From assembly GCA_036734945.1 (NCBI GenBank), contig DAIMXP010000030.1, positions 3,359 to 67,358 of the forward strand: DNA of 64,000 nt, written 5' to 3'. The stretch is from UBA4733 sp036734945. Lineage in GTDB: Bacteria; Chloroflexota; UBA4733. The notes under the pieces are model-generated. The model was given only the letters and a program-made list of their open reading frames with translations. It was not told where the DNA came from and ran no database searches. The first letter of the stretch is position 1. Each line of letters opens with the position of its first letter. Shown here piece by piece: positions 1-10,429 of the stretch. Both the position numbers and the translations under genes were made by a program.

Positions 1-1086
1 CAAACCGGGCACGATGCTGGCTGCCGGACGCGGCAGATCGACCGCCGGCAACTCAACTCGATTGACCACGTTTGCCGCGTGCCAATAGGTGCTGACAGTG
101 TTCCCAGACGTGAGGGTTTGATCCTGCACCGGCACGCCGCCGTTGCTCGACACGTCGGCGAAGCTGACCGGGAGTGACTGGTCGTACCAGGAGCCGGGCA
201 CCGTGCGTTCCACCATGAAGTGCAGGTGCGGGCCGGTCGAGAAGCCGGTGCCGCCACTATCGGCGATCGGCTGGCCCTGTTGCACCTGCTGACCGACGCG
301 CACCAGCGCGCCATGCCACATCAGGTGCATATAGAGTCCGCTGGTGCCGTCGCCGTGATCAATGACCACGTAGTTACCGGACCAACCGAACAAATTCACG
401 TCAGCGCCGCCGGCGTTGGAGTCGTCTCGCACATACCGCACGATGCCGCCGCGCGCGGCTTCGATGATGCTGCCCGTGGGCATCGAGAAATCCCAGGCGA
501 AGGCTTCCAGGCCCTGGTGACTGAAGGTACTGTTGTTCCCCTGCACGACGGAAAAGGCTTCGCCGCCCGGCCAGGGCAGACGGTATGGGGAGGATGGTGG
601 CGGAGTCGGCACGGGTGCGGACGATGCCGTGCTTGCAGCCGCCGTCATTGAGGCGCCCGCCACGGCTTCCGTCGCGTTTAGCGGTCGCGCCAAGGGCAGC
701 AGCGCGACCGAGTCCGTAGAGGTGGTCCCCTGGGTTGTCGCCTGGGTGTTCGTCGGTGTATTCACTGAGGCGCTCGTTATGGTCGACATCACGACTGCAC
801 TTGGCGACGAACTCGTGGCCGTCACCGTTGTCTGGTTGTCATGCGTGATGGGTGCGGCTTGCGCCGAGGGGAGCCTCGCCGCAGATGCACTTGCCACCGG
901 CCGAAGCGCGGTCGGCATCAGCGGCGCCAGGAGCAGCAAGAGCGCCAGCGCCAAGGGCAGCAGGAGTGCTGCCGCGGCCGGTCGCCGGAGTGAGCTATTG
1001 CTGGCGAGGGGTACGGATGACGCCCACCGGCGGAAGGTGTCGACCGAGGACAGCAAGCGTGCCGAAGACACCTTAAGACGAGGCAT
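1..1086 (-). CDS. M23 (LytM-like) metallopeptidase, C-terminus off the window
   Basis: This minus-strand frame is open from an ATG at 1086 to the window edge (362 codons, no stop seen). After a basic N-terminus there is a hydrophobic Ala/Leu segment (residues about 30-50), probably a signal anchor. A Ser/Thr/Ala-rich low-complexity linker follows, and then a peptidase M23 domain. Visible zinc and catalytic elements are HQGLEAFAWD, YMHL and GPHLHF (the HxH motif). Family members are exported and cut peptide cross-links in peptidoglycan or act as division activators. No strong Shine-Dalgarno sequence precedes the ATG. The plus-strand open frames over this stretch are antisense shadows. The domain call is firm; the cellular role is inferred. 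Confidence 0.85.
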   Translation of the reverse strand, partial: MPRLKVSSARLLSSVDTFRRWASSVPLASNSSLRRPAAAALLLPLALALLLLLAPLMPTALRPVASASAARLPSAQAAPITHDNQTTVTATSSSPSAVVMSTITSASVNTPTNTQATTQGTTSTDSVALLPLARPLNATEAVAGASMTAAASTASSAPVPTPPPSSPYRLPWPGGEAFSVVQGNNSTFSHQGLEAFAWDFSMPTGSIIEAARGGIVRYVRDDSNAGGADVNLFGWSGNYVVIDHGDGTSGLYMHLMWHGALVRVGQQVQQGQPIADSGGTGFSTGPHLHFMVERTVPGSWYDQSLPVSFADVSSNGGVPVQDQTLTSGNTVSTYWHAANVVNRVELPAVDLPRPAASIVPGL

Positions 1087-1292
1087 CTTCCAACGGTTAG
1101 TCACTCTGCACACTGCTTGCCAAACGATTTGTGCGTTACCCGGAAAGCGGAGTGTACCGGCCCCCTGTCGAGACAGCAGCCGTGCAAGTGCCAGAGGGGG
1201 CCAGAAAGTGCTAGACGGCCCGCTTGGCTTGGCGAGCGGATTCGGCTCGGTTAACGTGGCGCCGCCGTTCTCCTTTGAAAGCGGAACCCCGT

Positions 1293-1321
1293 TTGCATCG
1301 CACCGCGCACCACGGTATACT
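1293..1321 (+). promoter_or_regulatory. Putative sigma-70 promoter of the suf operon
   Basis: TTGCAT (1293-1298) and TATACT (1316-1321) are separated by 17 bp. The predicted transcription start near 1328 falls inside the dyad at 1326-1351, just upstream of the Rrf2 gene. The assignment is by eye only. Confidence 0.5.
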
Positions 1322-1325
1322 CAAT

Positions 1326-1351
1326 CCTGAGCAATCCACTCGGGATTCAGG
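1326..1351. promoter_or_regulatory. Candidate Rrf2-family operator (dyad)
   Basis: An imperfect inverted repeat spans the predicted transcription start: CCTGA-gc-AATCC-actcg-GGATT-CAGG. The inner arms AATCC/GGATT (1333-1337 and 1343-1347) are perfect. Rrf2/IscR regulators commonly autoregulate through dyads overlapping the promoter, so this is the best candidate site for the product of the next gene. No footprint or multi-genome alignment supports it yet. Confidence 0.4.
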
Positions 1352-1364
1352 AGCGAATGCGGCG

Positions 1365-1868
1365 ATGTTGAAGGTCTCGACACGGGGCGAGTATGGCTCG
1401 CGCATGATGGTGCAACTGGCCCGTCAATGGGGCGCGCAGCCGGTCGCTCTCAGTGAGGTCGCGGCTCAGGAGCACCTGTCCGTAGAGTACTTAGAGCAAC
1501 TGGCGGTGGCTTTACGCAAGGCGGGCCTGATTGCCGGTCATCGTGGCGTCTATGGCGGCTATACCCTGGCCCGAGCGCCGGAGCAGATTAGCATGGGTGA
1601 GATACTGCGGGCGTTGGAAGGGCCGATTGCGCCGATGATCTGCGTGAGCGAGGGGACAGCCGATATGGTCTGCGCCTTCGAGGCGCATTGCAGCACCCGG
1701 CACATGTGGCTGCAGGTGGGGAAGGCGATCTCCGGCGTGCTCGACGGCATGTCCCTCGCCGACCTGGTGCCGGTGCCGCCGCAGCGCGAGCCGGTGCAGT
1801 ACGCCGAGCGGCAAACCGGCATGCTGATTCAACTGACGGAGAAAGGCCTGGTAGCGCAGCATGGTTAG
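1365..1868 (+). CDS. Rrf2/IscR/SufR-type iron-sulfur transcriptional regulator
   Basis: The 167-residue protein has an N-terminal winged helix (MLKVSTRGEYGSRMMVQLAR, then a helix-turn-helix through about residue 65) typical of the Rrf2 family. Three cysteines lie in the C-terminal half, spaced CX9CX5C (ICVSEGTADMVC...CSTRH). In IscR/SufR, cysteines in this area ligate a 2Fe-2S or 4Fe-4S cluster that signals iron-sulfur status. AGGAG at 1349-1353 supports the ATG at 1365 over the longer upstream frame. The stop overlaps the sufC start, so it is probably co-transcribed and translationally coupled as a sensor/repressor of suf. Which symbol fits (iscR or sufR) cannot be decided from the sequence. 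Confidence 0.9.
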   Translation: MLKVSTRGEYGSRMMVQLARQWGAQPVALSEVAAQEHLSVEYLEQLAVALRKAGLIAGHRGVYGGYTLARAPEQISMGEILRALEGPIAPMICVSEGTADMVCAFEAHCSTRHMWLQVGKAISGVLDGMSLADLVPVPPQREPVQYAERQTGMLIQLTEKGLVAQHG

Positions 1869-2661
1869 TATGGTCCAGGGCGACCTGGTGATTCGCAACT
1901 TGCACGCAAAAGTCGAGGGCAAACAGATCCTCAACGGCGTGAATCTCACGGTGAACAAAGGTGAAGTGCATGCGCTGATGGGACCAAACGGGTCCGGCAA
2001 GAGCACGCTCTCCTACGTCATTATGGGGCACCCCAACTACGAGGTCACCGCCGGTGAGGTGCTGCTCAACGGCGAGAATATCCTGGAGTTGAAGGCCGAT
2101 GAACGCGCCCGACGTGGCCTGTTCCTGGCCTTCCAGGCGCCGATGGCGATTCCCGGCGTCAACACCCAGAACTTCCTGCGTCTGGCGCTGAACGCCGTAC
2201 GCACCAGCGGTGTCGGCCCCCACGGCGAAGAAGGCGTCCTCTCCGCCCGCGAGTTCCGCCCCTTGCTGCAGGACAAACTGAAGCTGCTGAAGGTGGACAA
2301 CAGCTTCGTCAGTCGCTACCTGAACGACGGCTTCTCCGGTGGCGAGAAGAAGCGGGCCGAGGTGCTGCAAATGTCGCTGCTCAAGCCGCAGATCAGCATC
2401 CTGGACGAGATCGACTCCGGTCTGGATGTCGACGCCGTGCGCATCGTCTCCGAAGGTGTGAACGCCCTGCTGGGGCCGGAAATGGGCGTGCTGATCATCA
2501 CCCACTACCAGCGCATCCTGAACTACATCAAGCCGGACTTCGTCCACGTGCTGGTCGACGGCCGGATCGTCCTGGATGGCGGGCCGGAACTCGCCTTGCA
2601 GGTGGAGGATCGGGGCTACGAGAAGATTATCGACGACGCCCGCGGCGGGTCAGCGGCGTAG
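1861..2661 (+). CDS. sufC: SUF system ATPase SufC
   Basis: ABC-type ATPase of 266 residues, the energy-providing subunit of the cytosolic SufBCD iron-sulfur scaffold. Walker A is GPNGSGKST, the signature is FSGGEKKRAEVLQ, and Walker B is ISILDEIDSGLDVDA, whose LDEIDSGLD form is characteristic of SufC. No membrane segment is present. The ATG at 1861 overlaps the stop of the regulator gene; an in-frame ATG nine bases later is the alternative start. It is the first structural gene of sufCBD and is separated from sufB by two small hairpins. Confidence 0.97.
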   Translation: MVSMVQGDLVIRNLHAKVEGKQILNGVNLTVNKGEVHALMGPNGSGKSTLSYVIMGHPNYEVTAGEVLLNGENILELKADERARRGLFLAFQAPMAIPGVNTQNFLRLALNAVRTSGVGPHGEEGVLSAREFRPLLQDKLKLLKVDNSFVSRYLNDGFSGGEKKRAEVLQMSLLKPQISILDEIDSGLDVDAVRIVSEGVNALLGPEMGVLIITHYQRILNYIKPDFVHVLVDGRIVLDGGPELALQVEDRGYEKIIDDARGGSAA

Positions 2662-2704
2662 GAGCGGAGTTGCCCGGAGCGGCGTACCGCACCGGGCCGT
2701 AGAG

Positions 2705-2749
2705 GGCGTATTGTATACGCCTTTCGTAGGGGCGTATTGCATACGCCCC
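2705..2749. repeat. Pair of tandem palindromic hairpins between sufC and sufB
   Basis: Two near-identical hairpins sit side by side: GGCGTAT-tgt-ATACGCC (2705-2721) and GGGGCGTAT-tgc-ATACGCCCC (2729-2749). Arms are perfect and loops are three bases. There is no T-tract, so they resemble REP-type interspersed palindromes rather than an intrinsic terminator. They could still modulate mRNA stability between sufC and sufB. Confidence 0.8.
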
Positions 2750-2770
2750 CGTTAGATAAGGGAGGCCACC

Positions 2771-4171
<1,401 letters not shown>

Positions 4172-4177
4172 GGGAGA

Positions 4178-4351
4178 CCCCTCTCTGGCTTCGCCATCTC
4201 TCCCCCTGACGGGAGAGAGCCAGAGGGTAGTTTGGCCCCAATGGCAGGCATCGCCGCCCCGACACCCCGCAGACCGACCCAACCAAATTGCACTCAAGCT
4301 TCCCCATAGCTCTCTCCCGTCAGGGGGAGAGATGGCGAAGCCAGAGAGGGG
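4178..4351. repeat. Long perfect inverted repeat (43-bp arms) between sufB and sufD
   Basis: The left arm (4178-4220) and right arm (4309-4351) are perfect reverse complements over 43 bp, beginning CCCCTCTCTGGCTTCGCCAT. They enclose 88 bp. There is no terminal T-run and no ORF, so this looks like a non-autonomous palindromic element inserted in the intergenic gap. The right arm supplies an in-frame ATG upstream of sufD that would add 18 spurious residues if used. Confidence 0.9.
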
Positions 4352-4385
4352 TTCCTCGCTGCCTGACCAGAAAGTGACAAAAGTA

Positions 4386-5729
4386 ATGACAGTAACAACC
4401 GAAGCCCCCACCGGCTACACGCGCCAATCCCTCGACGCCATCCTTGCCGCCACAGCGGAGCCGCAGTGGCTGCGCGACTGGCGGCAGCAGGCCTGGCACG
4501 CCTTTGAGGAGACACCCTGGCCAAACAGCCGCACCGACGAAGAGTGGCGGCGGACCAATGTCATGGGGACCATCCGCTTTGATCGGTATCGACCGCTGGG
4601 GCAGTCGGGGGCACAGCGGCTGGCGCTCTCCTCGTTGCCGGTCGAACTCGGTGTCGGCGGGGGCTCGGCTGAGGGGCGTGGCGGCTTACTGGTGCTGCGC
4701 AACGGCATCGAGGCGGTGGCCGAGCCGGGCAGCGGCGCGCGCGATGGCGTGCTCTTCATGAGCCTTGGGCGGGCGGCGCAGGAGCATCCGGAGTTGGTGC
4801 AACGCTACCTTGGGCGGCAGGCTGTGACGCCGACCTTCAACAAGTTTGCCGCTATGAACTCAGCTTTCTGGCAGGGCGGTGTGTTCCTGTACGTGCCACG
4901 GTTTGTGGAGGTGGCGCTGCCGTTGCAGGCGCTACATTGGGCCGATACGGCCGGCATGGCTCTGACGCCGCGCACGCTGGTGGTGCTGGAGGACGGCGCC
5001 CAGGTTACCTTCATCGACCAGGTGGCCTCCGCCGACGGCATCGACCTCTTCGCCAACCCGGTTACGGAAGTGTACGTCGGGCGTGGCGCGCGTCTGCGCT
5101 ACGTCAACCTGCAGCAGTTGGGCAACGGCGCCGCCAATGTCGGCGTCCAGCGGGCGATCGTGGAGGCGAATGGTCAGTTCAACTCCCTCACCGCGACCCT
5201 GGGGAGCCGCTGGCATCGCTCCAACGTGGAGGTCGTGCTGAACGGCGAAGGCGCCGAGACGGAAATGCTCGGCATGACCTTTGCCGACGGCAACCAGTTC
5301 ATCGACCATCACACCTTCCAGGATCACGTGAAGGGCGGGGCGAAGAGCGACCTGCTCTTCAAGGGGGCGCTCAAGGATCATTCGCGGACGGTCTGGACCG
5401 GCATGATCCGGGTCCATCCCAACGCGCAGCGCACCGACGCCTACCAGGCCAACCGTAACCTGCTGCTCTCCGGCAACAGCCGGGCCGACTCTATACCGGG
5501 CCTGGAGATCGGGGCCAACGAGGTGCGCTGCACCCACGGCGCCACCGCCGGTCCGGTGGATAAGGAGCAGGTCTTCTACCTGATGACCCGCGGCCTCTCG
5601 CGTGACGCCGCAGTGCGCCTGATCGTCGACGGCTTCTACGAGCCGGTGCTGCAACGCATCACCCTGGCCCCGATTCGGGAGCAGTTGACCCAACTGATCT
5701 CCCGGCGCGTCGAGGGAGTGTTGGTCTGA
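4386..5729 (+). CDS. sufD: Fe-S cluster assembly protein SufD
   Basis: SufBD-family protein of 447 residues from the chosen ATG. Recognisable blocks are FNKFAAMNSAFWQGGVFLYVPRF, the LVVLEDGAQVTFIDQ strand pair, HRSNVEVVLNGEGAETEMLG, and the C-terminal EQVFYLMTRGLSRDAAVRL, which parallels SufB. SufD partners SufB in the SufBC2D complex and is needed for iron acquisition. An ATG at 4332 lies inside the inverted-repeat arm and encodes residues (MAKPERG...) unlike the family, so ATG 4386 is preferred although its ribosome site is weak. Confidence 0.93.
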   Translation: MTVTTEAPTGYTRQSLDAILAATAEPQWLRDWRQQAWHAFEETPWPNSRTDEEWRRTNVMGTIRFDRYRPLGQSGAQRLALSSLPVELGVGGGSAEGRGGLLVLRNGIEAVAEPGSGARDGVLFMSLGRAAQEHPELVQRYLGRQAVTPTFNKFAAMNSAFWQGGVFLYVPRFVEVALPLQALHWADTAGMALTPRTLVVLEDGAQVTFIDQVASADGIDLFANPVTEVYVGRGARLRYVNLQQLGNGAANVGVQRAIVEANGQFNSLTATLGSRWHRSNVEVVLNGEGAETEMLGMTFADGNQFIDHHTFQDHVKGGAKSDLLFKGALKDHSRTVWTGMIRVHPNAQRTDAYQANRNLLLSGNSRADSIPGLEIGANEVRCTHGATAGPVDKEQVFYLMTRGLSRDAAVRLIVDGFYEPVLQRITLAPIREQLTQLISRRVEGVLV

Positions 5730-5824
5730 GTCGTGTTCGATCATTGGGGGCCGGTTGTGGCGAAGGCCGCGGTGTGGTACCATCCTTTCTGCGAACAGGG
5801 ATCATGCCTGAGTGAAGGGGTTGG

Positions 5825-6052
5825 TTGAAAGACGACCAATTCACGGTCGTGCGCGCCTTCGCGCTCGCGGGTCAGTTCGGTGTTTCCCTGGGAGTCTGTG
5901 TGGCGATTGGTGTCTACGGTGGGGAGCAGTTGGATGCCCGCTTCCACTCGGCGCCGCTCTTCATCTTGGTGTGCATTTTTGCCGGCTTGATTGTGGGGAC
6001 CGTGAGCGGTATCCAGTTGGTCCGGCTCAGTTTGCGACGCGGGGCAAGTTGA
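5825..6052 (+). CDS. AtpZ/AtpI-like small membrane protein of the ATP synthase operon
   Basis: A 75-residue protein with two predicted membrane helices (about residues 15-35 and 43-65), matching the small F0F1-ATPase-associated AtpZ family. It starts the ATP synthase operon, where such proteins aid Mg2+/Ca2+ handling or c-ring assembly. The start is TTG, eight bases after GAAGGGG; no in-frame ATG is available upstream before a stop. Its TGA stop overlaps the TTG of the next gene (TTGA). Confidence 0.72.
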   Translation: MKDDQFTVVRAFALAGQFGVSLGVCVAIGVYGGEQLDARFHSAPLFILVCIFAGLIVGTVSGIQLVRLSLRRGAS

Positions 6053-6621
6053 CAAATCCTGATCTCGCCGTGATCTTGCGGCGCTTTTCTGCCCTGGCAA
6101 CAATCACCATGTTGCCGTCCGGGGCTTTGCTTTTGTCTGCCGGGCGACGGGAAGCGGCTGTTGGTCTCTGCTTCGGCGCCTTGATTGGAACGTTGAACGT
6201 CAGCATACTGGCGCGGCGCATCAACCGTTCCGCCAACGAGCGGGTGACGCAGGCGCAGCGGGTGATGCAGCAGGGGATGGGGATACGCTTCTCGCTGATT
6301 CTGCTGGCGTCAGTTGTTGTCATAAAGACGACGCCAGCGGCTATCCCCGCCTTTATGCTGGGGCTCGTGTTCACGATGGCTTTGGCGATTGCGGTCGCGG
6401 CGCGGGCGATGCTGGCGAGCGCAGGCGGTAGGTCGCACGTTGAGACAATTGCCGTAGGGGCAGGCCCCCGTGCCTGCCCTGGCCCCGGTTGCTTCCATTG
6501 CCTATTGTTCACGCCGAAAGCAGGGCAGGCACGGGGGCCTGCCCCTACGGCACCCTCCTACCTTGCACGTACAGGGGGCGCGCCCCTGGCCCCCATTCTG
6601 AAGAGGAGTTCCCACCAGTGA
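6049..6621 (+). CDS. ATP synthase subunit I-like protein with repeat-derived C-terminal tail
   Basis: Residues 1-130 carry four predicted membrane helices (for example FSALATITMLPSGALLLSAG and FSLILLASVVVIKTTPAAIP), consistent with the AtpI family, which assists c-ring assembly. The start is TTG overlapping the previous stop. From about codon 134 the frame runs through a palindromic repeat (6450-6552), giving a Gly/Pro/Cys-rich tail unlike any AtpI. The TGA at 6619-6621 overlaps the GTG start of atpF (GTGA), so either the extended ORF is genuinely translated and coupled to atpF, or the overlap is accidental. The family is usually about 120-130 residues; this ORF is 190. Confidence 0.65.
   Translation: MTNPDLAVILRRFSALATITMLPSGALLLSAGRREAAVGLCFGALIGTLNVSILARRINRSANERVTQAQRVMQQGMGIRFSLILLASVVVIKTTPAAIPAFMLGLVFTMALAIAVAARAMLASAGGRSHVETIAVGAGPRACPGPGCFHCLLFTPKAGQARGPAPTAPSYLARTGGAPLAPILKRSSHQ
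6450..6552. repeat. Inverted repeat with 32-bp perfect arms inside the atp operon
   Basis: Arms 6450-6481 and 6521-6552 are exact reverse complements (left arm begins TGCCGTAGGGGCAGGCCCCC) around a 39-bp spacer. The unit resembles a GC-rich interspersed palindromic element. It lies in the 3' part of the AtpI-like frame and upstream of atpF, and would form a very stable hairpin in the mRNA. Confidence 0.88.
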
Positions 6622-7145
6622 ACCCGGTCTCCGTCAACATCACGATCATTTTCCAGATCCTGTCCTTCCTGATTGTGTTGTACTTCATCAACCGCTGGCT
6701 GGCGAAGCCGGTGACGAAGGTGATGCTGGAGCGGCAGACGCGGGTACGCGAAGCGCTGGCGGCGGCGGATCGGGCACGCGAGGAAGCGGCGGCGCAGCAG
6801 CAGCGGCAGATTGAGGAGTTCAACCAGGCGCGCGCCGAGGCGCAGGCGGTGCTGGCCAGCGCTCGCGCGGCAGCCGACAAGATGGGCGAGGAGCGGCTGG
6901 TGCAGGCGCGCGCCGAGGCGGACCGTCTGATCGAGCAGGCCCGGCGCGCCATCGCGCAGGAGCGCGAGCAGACCAAGCAAGAGCTGCGTGCGTATGTGGT
7001 GGACCTGACGATTGAGGCGTCGCGCCGTGTGATTGGCGCCACGCTCGACCTGGGGACGCAACACCAGCTCATCGTCAAAACTGTCGATGACGTGTTCTCC
7101 AGCGGCAATGGCGCCGTTGCCGGCGGAGAGGCGGCCCATGCCTAG
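6618..7145 (+). CDS. atpF: ATP synthase F0 subunit b
   Basis: A 175-residue protein with one N-terminal membrane helix (IIFQILSFLIVLYFINRWL) followed by a long charged coiled coil rich in Ala/Glu/Arg (residues about 35-150), the architecture of the peripheral-stalk b subunit. The GTG start follows AAGAGGAG (6601-6608) by nine bases. It overlaps the stop of the AtpI-like frame and overlaps atpB by eight bases. Its position before the a subunit is unusual, because in most bacteria b follows a and c. Confidence 0.92.
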   Translation: MNPVSVNITIIFQILSFLIVLYFINRWLAKPVTKVMLERQTRVREALAAADRAREEAAAQQQRQIEEFNQARAEAQAVLASARAAADKMGEERLVQARAEADRLIEQARRAIAQEREQTKQELRAYVVDLTIEASRRVIGATLDLGTQHQLIVKTVDDVFSSGNGAVAGGEAAHA

Positions 7146-7956
7146 TTTGACAACGTTGCTGGCGGCCGGTCAGGCGGCGACGAATACCGGCAGTCAGGCG
7201 CCGGCCATTCCCATCGGTGAACACTGGCTGCAAAGCGGCAGCGGGCTGACCGCCATCAACTGGGACACGATCATCTTGACCTGGGTCGTCATTGCCATCA
7301 TCCTGGTCCCGCTGATCATCGTGTCGCGCAACTTCACCAGCGGGGTGCCGCGCGGCTTTCAGGCGGTATACGAGTTCGTGATCGAGTTCGTCAACGGTTA
7401 CGCGGAACAGAACCTGGGCACGCGCGCCGCCGCCATGATGCCGCTGGCGCTGACGATCTTCGTTTTCATTCTCATCTCAAACTACCTGGGCCTTATTCCG
7501 ATTCCCTACCTGAAGTCGCCGACTAGCGATCTCAACACCACGCTCGCATTGGGCGTCTTCACCTTTATCCTGGTGCAGGCGCTGGCTATCCGGGAGCGGG
7601 GGATCACCGGCCATGCGCGCCATCTCTGGAAGCCCATCCCCATCTTTTCGTTCCTGATCAACGTCATCGACGAACTGGCTCGTCCGGTCACACTGGCCTT
7701 CCGGCTCTTCGGTAACATCGTGGCGGGTGAGATCATGATCTTGATCCTGCAGTCGCTCCTGTATAACGTGCCCTTCTTGCTGCTGTTGCCGATGCCGATC
7801 TGGCTCGGGTTCAGTCTTTTCATCGGTCTGATCCAGGCCTTCATCTTCATGATGCTCTTCCTGGCCTACGCGGGTCTCGCTGTGGAGCACGAGCCGGAGG
7901 AAGAGCGGCACGGCGAGCCGCTGGGCACGGTCGCTGCACACCCGGAGCACGCCTAG
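7138..7956 (+). CDS. atpB: ATP synthase F0 subunit a
   Basis: A 272-residue polytopic protein with at least five hydrophobic segments. The hallmark helix ELARPVTLAFRLFGNIVAGE contains the arginine (in AFRLFGN) equivalent to E. coli aArg210, essential for proton transfer to the c-ring. The start ATG lies within the end of atpF, behind GGAGAGG. The C-terminal tail (EHEPEEERHGEPLG) is acidic and polar. Confidence 0.95.
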   Translation: MPSLTTLLAAGQAATNTGSQAPAIPIGEHWLQSGSGLTAINWDTIILTWVVIAIILVPLIIVSRNFTSGVPRGFQAVYEFVIEFVNGYAEQNLGTRAAAMMPLALTIFVFILISNYLGLIPIPYLKSPTSDLNTTLALGVFTFILVQALAIRERGITGHARHLWKPIPIFSFLINVIDELARPVTLAFRLFGNIVAGEIMILILQSLLYNVPFLLLLPMPIWLGFSLFIGLIQAFIFMMLFLAYAGLAVEHEPEEERHGEPLGTVAAHPEHA

Positions 7957-8101
7957 GGTAGTGCAGGAGGAATGGAGTCGCCAGCGCTCGGGCGATTCAG
8001 AAACAGGGGCGTTCAGGTATCCCGGCAGGCTGTACGGGAACTCGCCGCGGACCGACTGTGGAGGCGGTCTCGCGTCAATGCAGGAGAGGGGATTCACTTC
8101 C

Positions 8102-8356
8102 ATGGACATGCAGCACGCAATTCTGTTGGCGGGCGCCTTTATCGGCGCGGGATTGATGTTCGGCCTGGGTGCAGGCGGCGCCGGGATCGGCGATGGTCTG
8201 GTGACCTCACGGACGGTCGAGGGCATCGCCCGCCAGCCGGAGGCGCGCGGCACGTTGCTGACGACGATGTTCATCGGCGTTGGCCTGATTGAGGCGCTGC
8301 CGATCATCGCCCTGGTCTTTGCCATCGTGCTCATCTTCGCTACCCCCGGCAAGTAG
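8102..8356 (+). CDS. atpE: ATP synthase F0 subunit c
   Basis: An 84-residue hairpin proteolipid: two hydrophobic helices joined by the polar loop ARQPEA. The ion-binding carboxylate is the Glu in GLIEALPIIAL. The residue after it is Ala and there is no Ser/Thr pair, so a proton-type ring is more likely than a sodium-type ring. GAGAGGGG precedes ATG 8102; ATG 8108 is an alternative. The 145-bp gap after atpB holds no convincing gene. Confidence 0.95.
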   Translation: MDMQHAILLAGAFIGAGLMFGLGAGGAGIGDGLVTSRTVEGIARQPEARGTLLTTMFIGVGLIEALPIIALVFAIVLIFATPGK

Positions 8357-8359
8357 CGC

Positions 8360-8899
8360 ATGGCGTCTGCCAGACCGCGTCGCTACGCGGAAGCCCTATT
8401 TGAGATCGCCAACGAGCGCGGTACGCTGGATGATTGGCTGCAGGACCTCCGTCTGGCTGTCGAGCAACTCGGCAGCGACCAGGTGATGCACCAGTTCGGC
8501 AACCCCGAACTGCGGCCGGAGCAGGTGCAAGCCGCCTTGCAGCATCTGCTCGGCTCGGCCGGCGCGCCGGAGATCCGCAACTTGCTGACGCTGCTGATTC
8601 AACGCCGGCAGCTCGGCCAATTGCCGGAAGTAGCCGCTCGCTACGAGGACCTGGTGAACCGGGAGCGGCATATCGAAAAGGCAACGGTGCGCACGGCCGT
8701 GCCCTTATCGGCTGCCGAAGTGACGCTCATTCAGCAACGGCTGGCCGCGCAGCGCCACGCCAGCGCGATCATCATTGACCAACAAGTGGATCCCAGTATG
8801 GTGGGCGGGATCGTCGTCCGCATCGGCGATACGTTGCTGGACGGCAGCGTGGACGCCCGCCTGGCAACGTTGCGCCAGGCGCTGCTGCGCGAACGCTAG
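8360..8899 (+). CDS. atpH: ATP synthase F1 subunit delta
   Basis: A 179-residue OSCP/delta-family protein linking the b stalk to the top of F1. N-terminal ASARPRRYAEALFEIANERG and C-terminal DPSMVGGIVVRIGDTLLDGSV are the typical conserved ends (the IGDxxxDGSV signature). It starts three bases after the atpE stop and is followed by a strong ribosome site for atpA, consistent with a single transcript. Confidence 0.95.
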   Translation: MASARPRRYAEALFEIANERGTLDDWLQDLRLAVEQLGSDQVMHQFGNPELRPEQVQAALQHLLGSAGAPEIRNLLTLLIQRRQLGQLPEVAARYEDLVNRERHIEKATVRTAVPLSAAEVTLIQQRLAAQRHASAIIIDQQVDPSMVGGIVVRIGDTLLDGSVDARLATLRQALLRER

Positions 8900-8918
8900 A
8901 GACAGGAGGAGGACGGCC

Positions 8919-10421
<1,503 letters not shown>

Positions 10422-10429
10422 GAGGAGCA

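Noticed and set aside
533..1330. Long plus-strand open frame over the first kilobase
   Set aside because: It is antisense to the M23 peptidase frame, which shows real motifs (PHLHF, YMHL). The plus frame has no recognisable domain and only reflects GC-rich codon structure.
4178..4351. Rho-independent terminator between sufB and sufD
   Set aside because: The loop is 88 bp and no T-tract follows; sufD lies in the same direction and depends on the upstream promoter.
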